From Litomosoides sigmodontis (Eukaryota; Nematoda; Chromadorea; Rhabditida; Onchocercidae), in NCBI GenBank assembly GCA_963070105.1, contig OY718806.1:2188865-2252864 (forward strand): a stretch of DNA of 64,000 nucleotides, in the 5' to 3' direction. The position numbers and the translations under genes are program-made. Below are positions 39,764 to 51,659 of the stretch, piece after piece (position 1 is the stretch's first letter; every line of letters starts with the position of its first letter). The notes beneath the pieces are model-generated. The model ran no database searches. It saw only the letters and a list, made by a program, of their open reading frames with translations, and had not been told where the DNA came from.

Positions 39764-39842
39764 AAAAGAAACGAGAAGGAGAAAGATAGAGAGAGAAAGA
39801 GAGGGAGAAAGAAAGAGAGAGAGAGAGAGAAAGAGAGGGGGG
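39764..39842. repeat. (GA)n-rich purine tract
   Basis: GAGAAAGA/GAGAGAGA repeats ending in a G run, a purine-only strand of about 75 bases. Confidence 0.88.
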
Positions 39843-40477
39843 AAGACAGGTACAACATAACAAGTTTCATAAGCCTTCACGCAAGGACACTCTTCGTTCA
39901 TCCTTCTCAGCTCAAAATTTTATCATCGCTCGCCCATTCCTCTTCCCCCTTCTAAAGCAAGTATTATGAAAGCACAAAAAGTTTTAGTATTTACAAAAAG
40001 TTTAAAAAAAAAACCAAACAACGTAGGCAAAATTTCGATGAATATTAATTGCATATTACTCAATTTTATGCATTTTTAGGAATATTAATTCAATTTGTAC
40101 TTGCATAATTTATGCAATAAAATAGATGATGAATGAATGGTTGTGAATTTGCGCATACTTCAGTGATTAGGCAATGTTTATAATAACTAGCACATTATTG
40201 AGATATTATTGACAATACTATTCTAACATTTGTTTATATCAAATAATAATTTAAAATATTTAATTAAAAATTCGAATTTTAATTTTACACAATATAATAT
40301 TTTCTAATTTTGATACAATCAAAGATTGGAAATTAACAGCAAAATTCCAAGCCTCTGCGAATGCGTCAACACCTTCGCTCATTTTGTTTCCTTTCGCCCA
40401 AAACACCGATGACAAATTATCAATTTTATCAGGAAAACTTCGGAGCCAGTTTCGGCACTCGTCATCGATCAAAGTGT

Positions 40478-40659
<182 letters not shown>

Positions 40660-40663
40660 TTTG

Positions 40664-40985
40664 AAATAAATAAATTATATATTTACTTACTTTTTTATTT
40701 ACCGATTTATTTACTTATTCATTTATTAATTTACTTATTTATTCCCTTATTAATTTTTTTATTTATTTACTTAGTTATTCATTTAGTTGTTCATTTAATT
40801 CTTTATTTAGTTACTTATTTAGTTGTCTGTTTTCTCATTTAATTCATCGCTTCGCTCATTTATTTATTTACCTGTGTATTTTTATTTTCTCGTTTGTTTT
40901 TTTCATCTAACTAATTAGCCCATTTATTAAATTGATTAATTTTTTAATTGATATATTTTATTAATTAATTAATTTTTTTTCAATT
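40664..40985. repeat. ATTT/TTTA-rich degenerate tetranucleotide tract
   Basis: About 320 bases built from variants of TTTATTTACTTA, directly adjoining the pure AT run. It looks like an old expanded tetranucleotide array. Confidence 0.75.
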
Positions 40986-43030
40986 TACTTACTATTGGTC
41001 ATTTATCTATTGGGAAATGGGTAAAGTTTGTTCATTGTTCCTTTTAAGGTCTCAGTGTTCTTTTAAGTCTTTCGCAAAGCTTAAATTTACATGCATGACA
41101 AATCGATTTTCATTTAGGTGCAATACATTGAAACAGAAACGAAACCCTATGTGCATTTTTTCCACTTCAAATTTATTTGTAATTGTTAATTAGAAACAAA
41201 CAGCAAGCGTGCTTTCTTGCTTAAATTTTTCCTAAAAACAAGAAAGAAAAAGTCAGATTTAATTTTTAGCCTCCAGCAAATTATTTGAATTTGGAAAAAA
41301 AGTGAATAACTTGATGTGAAAAAACCTTTTAAATAAAAAAAAATTTTGAAAGATAATATTTTCAGTCATGCTTGTTAATTACATCATGGCTCATTACAAC
41401 TAACAATAAGAGAATAAATTAGAAAAAAAAGTTTCGTTTGGTAAATATATAAACAAACAATTATCCATTTCAATGTTTCATTTCTGTGTTTTTTGCATAT
41501 TTTTGAACAATAAAGAAATTAAAAAAAAAAAGCAATCGTGTTAAGAGTCAAAACCAAGCAGTATTAATTTTTTTAATTTAAACAATATAAAAACAGAAGT
41601 GTGCAAACAATGAGAAATTTTGTGAGATCTAATCAGTCGCTGATAACGTCTGTTAATGTTAGTACACGTTGTATATATGAAAATAAAAATTTCTGGTTAA
41701 ATTTCTGACATTATTTCTACTATTATATTTCTGCATTTAAATGAAAAATTCCAAACAATATCTGAGCATCAGGTAATTCCATTTTGTTGAAAATATAGCA
41801 AAAAAAAATGTTCAATTTTTATTCCACTTTTTCAATGAAAATGTAATTAAAAAATTCGAGTTGAATTTCACTTACTAGTTAAGGTTCCACGTTGACATAC
41901 CTGTTGAAGAATTTCGAAATTGCCACTAAACGATGGTTTTTAGGAGTCTTCCGGCATAGCTTCCTTCGTTCCAGTTACCAGCGCACCACTGATTGCCTAT
42001 ATAAATTACTCCTTTCATATTTTGTATTTTGAAGTGGTTAACTTTCACTGCTTGAAACACTAGTATTTTCATTTGTTGCTTTATCTTCAGCTTCTGTAAA
42101 ATCCATTGATATTACCCTAATTTTTTTGCAACTCGTTCAATTCGCACGTAGTTCACATTTGAAATTTTAAAAATTCCAATAATATCGGAGCTAAAACAGG
42201 TTCACAAATATCCACATTTTATCGAATAATTAATTACTTTAAAGTTGTTACTGAAATTCATTTTTTTGTTTGACAGTGTTAGCAACATTTGTAAATGTTG
42301 TTAGTTTCTCTTTTAATTTTATCAGCAATTAATTTTAGTTACAACTAGTTTCAAATCGATGCTTCTGTAATCTTTGACTTGTCTTTTCCTCTTTTATTGA
42401 ATGCAGAAAAAAAAGCAGGAATGAAAATTATCGTAAAATTTTGCTGTCAATAAATAGGCATGAAGTGTTCCAGAAAAAAAAAAGGGAAGAAAAAAGAAAA
42501 TTCAGTCGATTGAACAAGGAAAAACTTATCAAATTCATTTAAAAAAAAAAACAAAAAAGATTTAATCGTTAATGAAAACACATTTGTTTCGTCATGATTC
42601 ATTTCTCTTTCACTTTGTATAAAAATTCAATAATTTGCGTGATTTTAGGTGAAGGACACATGCATTCGATATTCATTAATGTAACAAATGTTGAATTGAA
42701 ACAAACAACAATTTAATGAAAAGGTTACAATGAAAAATTATAAATAATCATAATTCATAGGTTGAGTGTCAGTGTTTCGCTTGCAACATATGCGGCGGTA
42801 GTTGATTAGAAGTACGCTTATGTGATACTTTTAAATTTGATCTAAATTAATTCATTTTCAAATTAAATTTTCTCTAGTTGTTTGTGAAATGACAAAAAAA
42901 GTTAGAGGAAAAAATACACTATCGTAATATTCAGTTAGAGATTAGCAGCTAACTGGAAAACGACATTATAGCAACAACTAGCATTAGTTATTGACAGTTG
43001 CTAGCAGAATTCATTCATCATAAAGACATC

Positions 43031-44380
43031 ATGGAATTAGTAGTTTATTTGCGAAATTTCATTAAAATTTACAGTGACGCAAAAGAAATTTATAGCACAC
43101 AAAATCGAATCAATGATTGTTGCAAGCATTATGGGTTGGGAGCGTCTGAGCTGCTAGGTAAAACTTTTACACAGGAACACCTATGAACTACCTATGAACC
43201 GAACATAAAGCACTAAAGAGAGGAAGCTATACGACAGGTGTGAGAGGATGAAATGGAGAAAGAATGGGAGCAGCTAAACGTGAACGCTTGTAATCATGGA
43301 GTCTCAATTTGGCAGGTGGAAGCGATACAACACGTGATTGATCCCAAGAAGCTGCCGCTTCAACCGTTTGTTTTTTTTTTTTAAATTCTATTTCGTAATC
43401 ATACAATGGTGCTGTATACCGCCTCATGCAACTCAGCAAATCATAAAAGCACTTTTTGAAATTTTTTTGATTGAATTTGTTCTTTAAATTGTCAAATGTT
43501 GATAGATTTCACTGTTCCGATTTTTATTCCCTAAAAAAAGTTATGATTGCAAAATTTTCGATGTTTATAATGCGCAGTAGTATGTAAAGCAATTAAAAAT
43601 AATTGTTAATGGACCGACGTCCATGACAAATCAAATATTCGTCTAGAATATGAACTCTGTCACAAAGTTTAACGAATTAAAAATAAATCTAAGAGTTTGC
43701 AAATTTTTTGAGATAGTGCAGTAAAATACTTACATTATTCTGAATAAGCAGCTAAAACTTTAAGTTTGACGCGTTTGCAATAATTTTCGAAATCCATTAT
43801 TGTACTTTAGAGTTCTTGCAAAAATACAAGCAGTAATTGCGATATTTTATTTCATGCATCGTAAATAAACAGGAAAATATTCCAAATAATCTTCGAATAT
43901 TCCAACCCTCTAAGAATTTAAACTAATTTCACATGTTGCTGACATTTGAACGCTTGAATTTTTTTTTTGAACAGTTCACTCTTTCAACTATTTTTTGACT
44001 AAAGTTCATACTTACTTTACGGAAGTTCTCGTAAAGGTATAATTTTAGTAGCTGAGAGATAAAAACAGATTTACTTACAGCTATACTCTTTGTAAAATTA
44101 TTATTGATGTACAGATATACGACGATATCTTAAGAAAATGGCCTGGACGAAGAATTCGACTGCTCCAGTTATCGTCAATCTAAAGTGAATTATGTCATGT
44201 TTTCTAATATTATTATTGATAGGTCAAATATTCGAATTTGATGACGTAGTGTTTCCAAACTACTCTTTGTTCAAAACAATAAATCCCATTGTCTGGGAAA
44301 TAATGCATTTTATAGATACAATGATTGAAGAAAAGTCAAACAAAAATAGCAAAACCGAATTTCTACTTAAATTTGCATAG
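43031..44380 (+). CDS. Orphan two-exon candidate gene or gene relic
   Basis: Exons 43031-43157 and 44223-44380 join in phase (donor GTAAAA, acceptor TTGATAG) to 94 residues. I do not recognise the protein. Exon 1 encodes a helical N-terminus (YLRNFIKIYSDAKEIYS) and a KHYGLGASELLG end. Exon 2 gives IFEFDDVVFPNYSLFKTINP and a Trp/Met/Ile-rich piece. Past the stop, the next frame stays open to 44531 with WMSTESLDDFDDVALLKEI, also protein-like, so a frameshift may split a longer frame. The opposite-strand candidate at 43227-43427 lies inside the intron. Base composition is less AT-biased in exon 1 than around it. This may be a lineage-specific gene, a pseudogene, or chance. Confidence 0.3.
43227..43427 (-). 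CDS. Orphan small protein candidate, 66 residues
   Basis: A single open frame starting at ATG 43427 and ending with TAG. I do not recognise it. It reads like real protein: MRRYTAPLYDYEIEF, a Lys run, QTVEAAASWDQSRVVSLPPA, KLRLHDYKRSRLAAPILSPF and a PLTPVV end. GC content is clearly above the flanks. The Lys run comes from an A12 homopolymer, so an indel here would change the frame. It could also be the last exon of a longer minus-strand gene: CTGAG just before the ATG could serve as a poor acceptor. No signal peptide or membrane segment. Confidence 0.38.
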   Translation of the reverse strand: MRRYTAPLYDYEIEFKKKKQTVEAAASWDQSRVVSLPPAKLRLHDYKRSRLAAPILSPFHPLTPVV

Positions 44381-45294
44381 ATATGTTAATCACTGGATGA
44401 GCACTGAATCACTGGATGACTTCGACGATGTGGCACTCCTAAAAGAAATTTTAAACTTCGAGATAATAAAAAATCAGGTTGGAATGTCCTGCAAAAAACA
44501 TATGTGTAAACAACACAATAATTATAAATAAATAAATTAATAAAAAAATATATATATTCGATCATTTATTTAACAAAATAAAATTCCACCAGGTCATTGC
44601 AACAAACGTATTTTGTTAACAGTAATTGAGTTTTAAAGAAAACTACTTTATTGAGAGTTGAGATGTATAAGTGTATAAAATGTTGGGATAACCATTCTTG
44701 CAGTTCACAAAAAAAGGAAAACTTACGACAATAAGGGATATATCAAAAGCTGTAACAGTAATTGTAAGCAAAATATTTAAAATTGATCAACACATAAAAT
44801 GTCCAACATCACATTAAGCACACTTTTTCTAATTCTAGAATGAATATATGAAGTTTCTATTAAACTATATTAAAGCATTTCTAATTATGTGAAATGAAAA
44901 GTTAAAGTATAAGCGCTTTGAAGCAATTTTCAACATATAATTAATTTGCATGAAAATTATTTGAAATTTCACTTTTGTGTTAGTTCTTAAATCCCTTCTC
45001 CTTCAAATCAGCTCAATTTCTTGTTTTTATGAAATAAAAAGGACGATTGATGCAACCATTGAAATTAAGTAAAATTGTAAATATTATAATGCAAAATTAC
45101 ATTTGGATTCCCTCGAATCCATTGAATAGAATAAAATGAACATAATAAAATGAGCCCCACCGTGGAATTACAAGGACAAATCAATAACAAGTGCCCGAAA
45201 CAAATCTGAAGTGAAAATCAATTTGATCAGGAACTTTTTCATTTTAAGCTAAGATTTGGAGAAACAAATGAATCCTGGATGAGTGGGTCCACTC

Positions 45295-45358
45295 ATATTG
45301 AGGTGAAACAAAAGGTGGATCATGAAAGATATTGAGGTGAAACAAAAGGTGGATCATG
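45295..45358. repeat. 30-base direct repeat
   Basis: Two identical copies (45295-45324 and 45329-45358) that contain GAGGTGAAACAAAAGGTGG, separated by four bases. Confidence 0.9.
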
Positions 45359-45749
45359 CTGTTTTTAATAACTCAAAATCGAACAATCTGCTTTTTGAAA
45401 CTAATTTAACAAGTTTTTGTGGGCATATTTGCTTCCTTTATCGGTAGCTCTTTCGTTAAAATAAGAAGTTGAAGACATATTAATTAAAAAAAATTGAATT
45501 CAGTGATTTTCAAAACTTGAAGTGGCCTTTCTATCCTGCTTTTTCATTAATACAATGTAAATGATCCCAGCAAAAAACATACGGACATCACTCCAGTAGC
45601 AATGAAATGGTAGAAAAAAAGATAAAAGTTGATTAGCACAATTACTGAAACAAAAGCATAAAATGACTAATTCACGAAGCAACTTTCTTAGGAAAACTAA
45701 ATCAAAGATTTCTATGAATAAATCTAATTTTAACAAATTTAATAAAATT

Positions 45750-45828
45750 CAATTAATATAAAAATTCAAAAAATAAAACTCAAAAAAATCAATTAATATA
45801 AAAATTCAAAAAATAAAACTCAAAAAAA
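45750..45828. repeat. 40-base tandem duplication
   Basis: Two adjacent near-identical copies beginning CAATTAATATAAAAATTC, offset by 40 bases. Confidence 0.9.
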
Positions 45829-46479
45829 CATGCACAAAGAGTCAACCGATGCACCATCTTTTTTTCTTTTTAAGTTCATTATTGTACATGAGCAACTTAT
45901 ACGGAGCACCTAAACCTTCTTGCATTAACCTCATTTGAAGTAATTTATTTATTGCTAATCATTAATCACTGCTCAATTTCCCAAATACTTCATGAAGTAT
46001 GGCTCTACAAAAATAGGAGTAAAGGATAAGATTCAACATAACTCGGCAGATGGTTGATTAAAGAACAGTGAAACAGCAAAGCCAGTGATTTACTTGCAAA
46101 ACAGAAAATGTTCAGGTTAAAAAAAAAATTTCCCAAATGCAAATCTAATTCCAACACAACAATTTCGAAGAAAATTAAAATATAAAATAAAAGAAATAGA
46201 AGTATGAGAAATTCACATGATACAAAATTTTAAACTGATAAAACATAAAAAAGTATACTTTCGACATAGCATTATTTTCAACACATCCCATATGCTTCCT
46301 TCAGTCATTGATCTTTTGGCTGAAAAAAAATCAAGTTAAACTCTTGACTACATTAAACTGTTGTTCCCATTAAAATAACCATATGTCAGTTGTAACGAAC
46401 AGTTCCCAAATGATGTTCACGTTTCTAATTTGATTACTGCCGTTTGTTCTCAAAATAGATTAATGATGCAATATATGGG

Positions 46480-49400
46480 TTAAAGTACTAACATAACACT
46501 AGCGATATGATTGCACCGTTGCCTCAACCCACAACTACAGTACCACTGTAGCGAATCGAGATCATCACGATGCGTCGCTTCTACGACATGTGGTGAGCCA
46601 TCTCTTGCACGAACCGCAAAAGTCATTGGACTAACAAGACGGACGTAAGCACTAAAAGAAAAATTATCTGAAACATTATAAAAAAAACCAACGTTTTCAG
46701 AACTTAATGGGTTACTACGAAGAGAAGACAAATACTCACTTTCTATAATATGGCAAGCGTGAATCATCGGCATCGACAATAAACTCAAAATTTGATCCAG
46801 CATGCCCTTCCCAGAACAGAGAACTGCAATATAATGCTCATCATAAAAAATCAAAATTAATTAAATTGCACTTAGAAGCGCCATATAAAATTAATTGCCG
46901 AAAAACATGCCCAAATTTATTTGAGGTATCATTGTGTGGAGGGTATGGAGAAAATTTAAAACATTATACGCACACTAAAAATTTTCAGCAGTTGCTATTA
47001 CTTGCTAACCTTGTAGAAGGCAAGTCAATTTGGTTCACAAAAGAACTAGAGTGATTTTGATACTCATTATCAAAACATGTCGATAATGCTGAACTATCAT
47101 TTACTCCATCATGTGACAACCGTTTGTATGTGCGATTTGGGCAGAGACTGAATGCGGTCATCACAATATTTTCCATGACTGGTGCATACGGCAATTTTGG
47201 CAACTAAGAAGAAAAAGATGTTCAACAGAAGATTAAAACTGTAAGCAGTAAAACACAAGTGAAAAAAACAAATCATGAACCAAGCGTAAATTACTTGAAT
47301 TTTAAGTAAACCCTGAAATTTAGTCAGTAAGACAACACCTTCAAGTGACTCTGTTGAAAGCGTTCCCTGTAACATTTCTTCAATCGCCATGCACCTGATT
47401 GGTGTAATCCAGCAATAAATAATCTTCGGTACGCATTTGACAATAAAAACAGTGATATGATAATAGTATCAAGGAGGGCATTACTATCGCAAAGCTGTGA
47501 AACAAGCTGGAATAAATGTTAAAATTATATAATAAATGCAGATATTTTTGTGTGACTTCTCAAAAAACAAATAGAAATTTTCATGACCTTTAATTTGTTC
47601 ATGACAGTTTACTTTTGAAGTGAAGTAATGCCAGCCACCTTACTTAAACCTTTACATGGTCGCCAAGTTATGCCCTTGTCAGCATCCGCAACACCGCAAT
47701 TCTTCAAATGCCAAATGGAACTTGTAAATTTGAAATCATTCCAAACATTATCAAAATAACTGCACACATCTGGTCGCTCTGTATAACGCTTGCATGCACT
47801 TATTTTTCCCCACATCTATAACATATATACAAGATTTTCCGTAATATTTTTAAATCAAATTAAGGTTTATTCCACCGATGGTTCTTCACTCGCTTAATGA
47901 ACAAAGAATTTAATGATTTCCAGTGACGAACTAAAGAAAATCAACTGTTTACATGCCTACCTCATCAAAAAGTTTCTCATAGGTGCAGCTCATCAAAATA
48001 TTCATATCACTGGCATATTCATTCAAATTAGCCCCACCAAAAACAGTTTCAATATAATTGAGTTTGATTCGTTTGAAATCATCCCAACATCGGATATGTT
48101 CAGCGACCTGAAATCCCATCGCTGATTAAAATGCAAAGAATATTTTTATACTCCTTTGGTGCACACCATACGAGTTTAAAATTAAATAGCAAAGAATTCA
48201 AAAAAGGCTTGCAAAACATTTTACATATAACTATGAAAAATCGAAAAAGTGAACCGGAAAAGCCTCAGGATTGAAACAAAGGTTTTGGCCAGTGATAATC
48301 ACAAAACGCCCATTAAGAAGTTCATGAAATCTTTCGTATAACGTTGACAAAAAACTGTCATGATCATCACAATGGTCAGGTGATGCAGTTGAACTGACCA
48401 TGAATGCGATAGGTAATACTTGGTCGCCTACAACACAATCCACTTACCTTTTTGCAATTAAAGAAACATATATATTTTAATACAACTGAATGGTGATGAA
48501 TATTAAAAATCTAACCTTCAAAAAATGGATGCATAAACGCAAGCGTGGAAAGATGATACTCAACAGTAACTGGTTCTGTATGGTAAAGCAGCTGAACAGT
48601 ACGGAGTGGAGTACCCTGTTGCAAATAGCCCGCTACAGCAATCAGTTGCTCAATCAACGGATAACAAACCAAATAAACTACATTCACACCACTAGTATCA
48701 TCGCACTCAATTCGTTCCACAAAAGTTTCATCATTTTCGTACTGCAGTATAGATGATATATAACGCTATGAAAAGTCATTAATATCTACAACGAATAAAC
48801 GGAAAAAGAGGGCTATTATAAAAACAACAGCAATGAATAAATAAATAAATAAAGCATTAAATTAAGTTCATAAATAATTAGAAGGAATAATAATGCGCAT
48901 TATAACGCTACATTATAACTATAACACTAAAAAATTTGTGTACCAGCAGCTGCCGTTGAAGGCCTTGAATATTGGACAGCAATGTTTGACGAAATTTGCT
49001 ACGCTCTTCTTCAGATGAATGTTCATTCATAATAGGTAATGGTAACAAATGTAAGGAATTTAAATCCTCAACTCCTTGCTGTGCTTCACTGTACGCTAAC
49101 ATAGCCATTGGATCATTGTTCCGCATGCACTGAAAAAAGTCAAAATCACTATGACAGAGTACAAAAAACAGCGATATGAAACCTTATCCAGATCAAACCA
49201 AATAAACTGCACATTTAAATTCAAGAAGGATTTTTACTCTTGCTGAAACTTCGGCCGCATGCTTTTCGTCCCCAATATAATGCATAACCATTATACCATA
49301 ATTTTCGCCTTTCAAAGAGAAGCGGTACTTCCTAAAATAAATATTACTTCAACAGCAATGAACTTCATAATGCTTGCACTTCTTCAGCAGTATAAATAAT

Positions 49401-50546
49401 CGAATAGAAATATTTCAACAAAATTTCCACGATGACCAAATCCGAAATTAACAACAACTAAGAAAATATGCACCGAAAAATGTACATGGAAAGAAGTTAT
49501 AGAGTACATGAACATACTTAAAACTCGGATCACCGGCTGGATTATTCGGGTCGTAGAGAAAATGATATGTGCGTACAAGTCTGTTGCCAACACTCTGAAT
49601 AAGTTTCACACCTTTAGAGCGACCCCAGCGATAACCATCATTGTGAAGCGCACGATTTTGGTCAATTCTGAAAAATGATTCTCTTAAGCATCAAACGTTT
49701 CAAGTAAATCAAGCATTATCCGATGCGACTTCGGAAGGGAAAAAACCAATACTTGAAGTGTGATAATATGTCGAATAAAATTCTAACCCGTGACAGTCGT
49801 AGACAATTATCGTTCCCCCAGTGGGTCTTAGTTTTGGCATGTCCAAACTGATGATTGATGGGTCTCTTTTCGCTCTTCCTAAAGACAGTATAAAACTTCA
49901 AATAAGTGTAATCCTATTTTCCATCGCCAATCTTTTAAATGATTACTTAGCAGAACAAAACAAAAAAAAACGATCGCACACTTCCTATACAAAGAACAAA
50001 ACTAATCAACATAACTTACGGATAAGGTCGAGATAAAATCGATACGGATACAATCGCTGATGACCCGTAAAACAGAAATGAGGATTATTTGGATTTGGTG
50101 CCAATTCCTGTTCTTTTCTCACGCTATATGCAGTTGACTTTCCATAGCCACAGTTTTTTCGGGTCATCTCGCTTGGCCAAATACGACGGTCGATTCGCCG
50201 AATGGCATACGCAGGAGTTGTGATACGACGTATTTTCATTACCGGCTGATTCTCATCATCATCTTCATCGATCACTCTAAATTTGGTTATTTCTGCAATT
50301 AACAAGTTCTAAACTTAACAAGTAGAATTAGCGAGCGACAGATAAGACTCACCGTTTGCATAATTTAATTCTACTTGTTGTTGCTATCGATTCCTGAGGA
50401 TAGTTAGTTTCAACATCAACTAGCTCGTGAACTCCATTGTCAACAATTCCACCTTCCACATCGACATCTTCTGATGGCTCTTCCAATCTAATGATAGTTG
50501 CACGTCGTCTTAACGTTGGACGCAAATTCCTATTTCCTGACGGCAT
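46480..50546 (-). CDS. MULE transposase-derived protein with SWIM zinc finger
   Basis: Fifteen exons, from the start: 50546-50353, 50276-50020, 49878-49788, 49667-49518, 49331-49238, 49129-48944, 48741-48516, 48427-48255, 48107-47961, 47815-47639, 47506-47395, 47350-47295, 47203-47010, 46823-46740, 46651-46480. They join in phase to 770 residues. An acidic N-terminus precedes a region with NDGYRWGRSKG and FSLKGENYGIMVMHYIGDE, recalling the WRKY-GCM1/FLYWCH-type DNA-binding part of Mutator-like transposases. The core follows: YHLSTLAFMHPFFEGDQVLP, IAFMV, YERFHELLNGRFVIITGQ, HIRCWDDFKR. The end is a SWIM finger, CSCGLRQRCNH (Cys752, Cys754, Cys760, His762). Positions where active MULEs carry aspartates read YHTEP (377-381) and ITGQN (444-448), so it is unlikely to transpose and may be a domesticated nuclear DNA-binding protein. 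The 44-base intron 47394-47351 is the least certain join. Confidence 0.75.
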
Positions 50547-51659
50547 TATTCTTCTTTGCTACAGTACCGTAAGAGAATGTTTTTCCAAGCACTGTAAGTT
50601 CAAACTTTTTTGAAAATGCTCTCCGTTCCTATCGTCTCCAACAACACAAATGACAAAACCTCAAGTCTTTAACAACACAAATGGAGGAGGTGCAAAAACT
50701 TCACATAACAAAATATCATTTTCAAACAAACCACCCTTCGGAACCATCTACTGTGTCCCAACCCATCCCAGGACCCGAAACAGAGAACTCCTTACGTACA
50801 AAGTGCAGACAAGCCACAAGCCACGGACCGCCACAACGCTGGTTGTGGGCCGCGATCGATAGGAATTTTCGCAAACTAACGCTCCGCCCATCGCTGTGTT
50901 CTGTCGTTCCGTTGTCTCGCCAAATAGTGGGATCTCTAATCGAGTACTATTTTGTCGACAAAAAATAATGCATAGAAATATCGAATTTCAAATTTCCAGT
51001 TCTCCCGTGAAGTTCAGAATAAGGTTTCGAAAGCACACGTAAAAATTTATCCCACCACCTATGAACAGCTCCTGAAAATTGTTTGCTTGATTATAGGATA
51101 TAACTCAGGTAGAACTGATCATCGTTGCTGTCCAGCAACTTTTTCAATCTGTCACTGTATTCTCTCACGTTTTTTGTCTTTTCTATTATAGTATTTCTGA
51201 TCATCTCACACAATTCTCAGTTCTTCAAGCGTATAATGAATGCCTCATCACTTTTTGCTTTCTTACAATCGTTTTCCGTATTTTCTTAGCCGCTAATTCC
51301 GAAACTTTAAAATTTGACTAGTTTAAAAGTCCCTTCTTTGTAATCTGTTTTCGTGATAGCAGTACAGGCAGGTTACGTGATGTGCCAGTGCTGATTATTT
51401 GAAAGTAAGAATTTGTTTTTGCGTTAATGTGCATATGGCTTTATGCCAATGTTGAATAGTTTACTCTGGAAGGTATTTCCATTTAAAAAAAAAAAACTGT
51501 GGAAGCTTCTGTCGTTGACAAGGTATTCCTTATTTCAAAACTTCATTACATCTGGTATTTCCTTCTTTGTGATAGATCGGTATTTACTTCTGATCTGCTG
51601 ATTTATGGGTATTTACTGCATATTCTCGGCCCAGTAAATACGGTAGTTTGTCTTGCGAG
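50547..51659. other. Divergent intergenic region, likely two-way promoter
   Basis: Separates the starts of the MULE-derived gene and the NDUFAF4-like gene. The stretch 50640-50930 is notably less AT-rich than its surroundings and open in two plus frames for 70-95 codons, but neither reading looks like a known protein and no splice partners fit. A promoter or noncoding first exon is the simplest reading. Confidence 0.5.

Larger units (their letters stand above)
44381..46479. other. Intergenic region with two short tandem duplications
   Basis: AT-rich sequence between the orphan candidate and the MULE-derived gene. It contains direct repeats at 45295-45358 and 45750-45828. No coding stretch supported apart from the shifted frame up to 44531 mentioned for the orphan. 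Confidence 0.55.

Noticed and set aside
49716..49901. Minus frame reading RKSEKRPINHQFGHAKTKTH
   Set aside because: Out of frame with the neighbouring exons; the adjacent frame (RAKRDPSIISLDMPKLRPTG) keeps the phase on both sides.
50650..50968. Two overlapping plus frames (70 and 95 codons) in a less AT-rich patch
   Set aside because: No recognisable protein, no splice partners, and the position between two divergent starts fits a promoter better.
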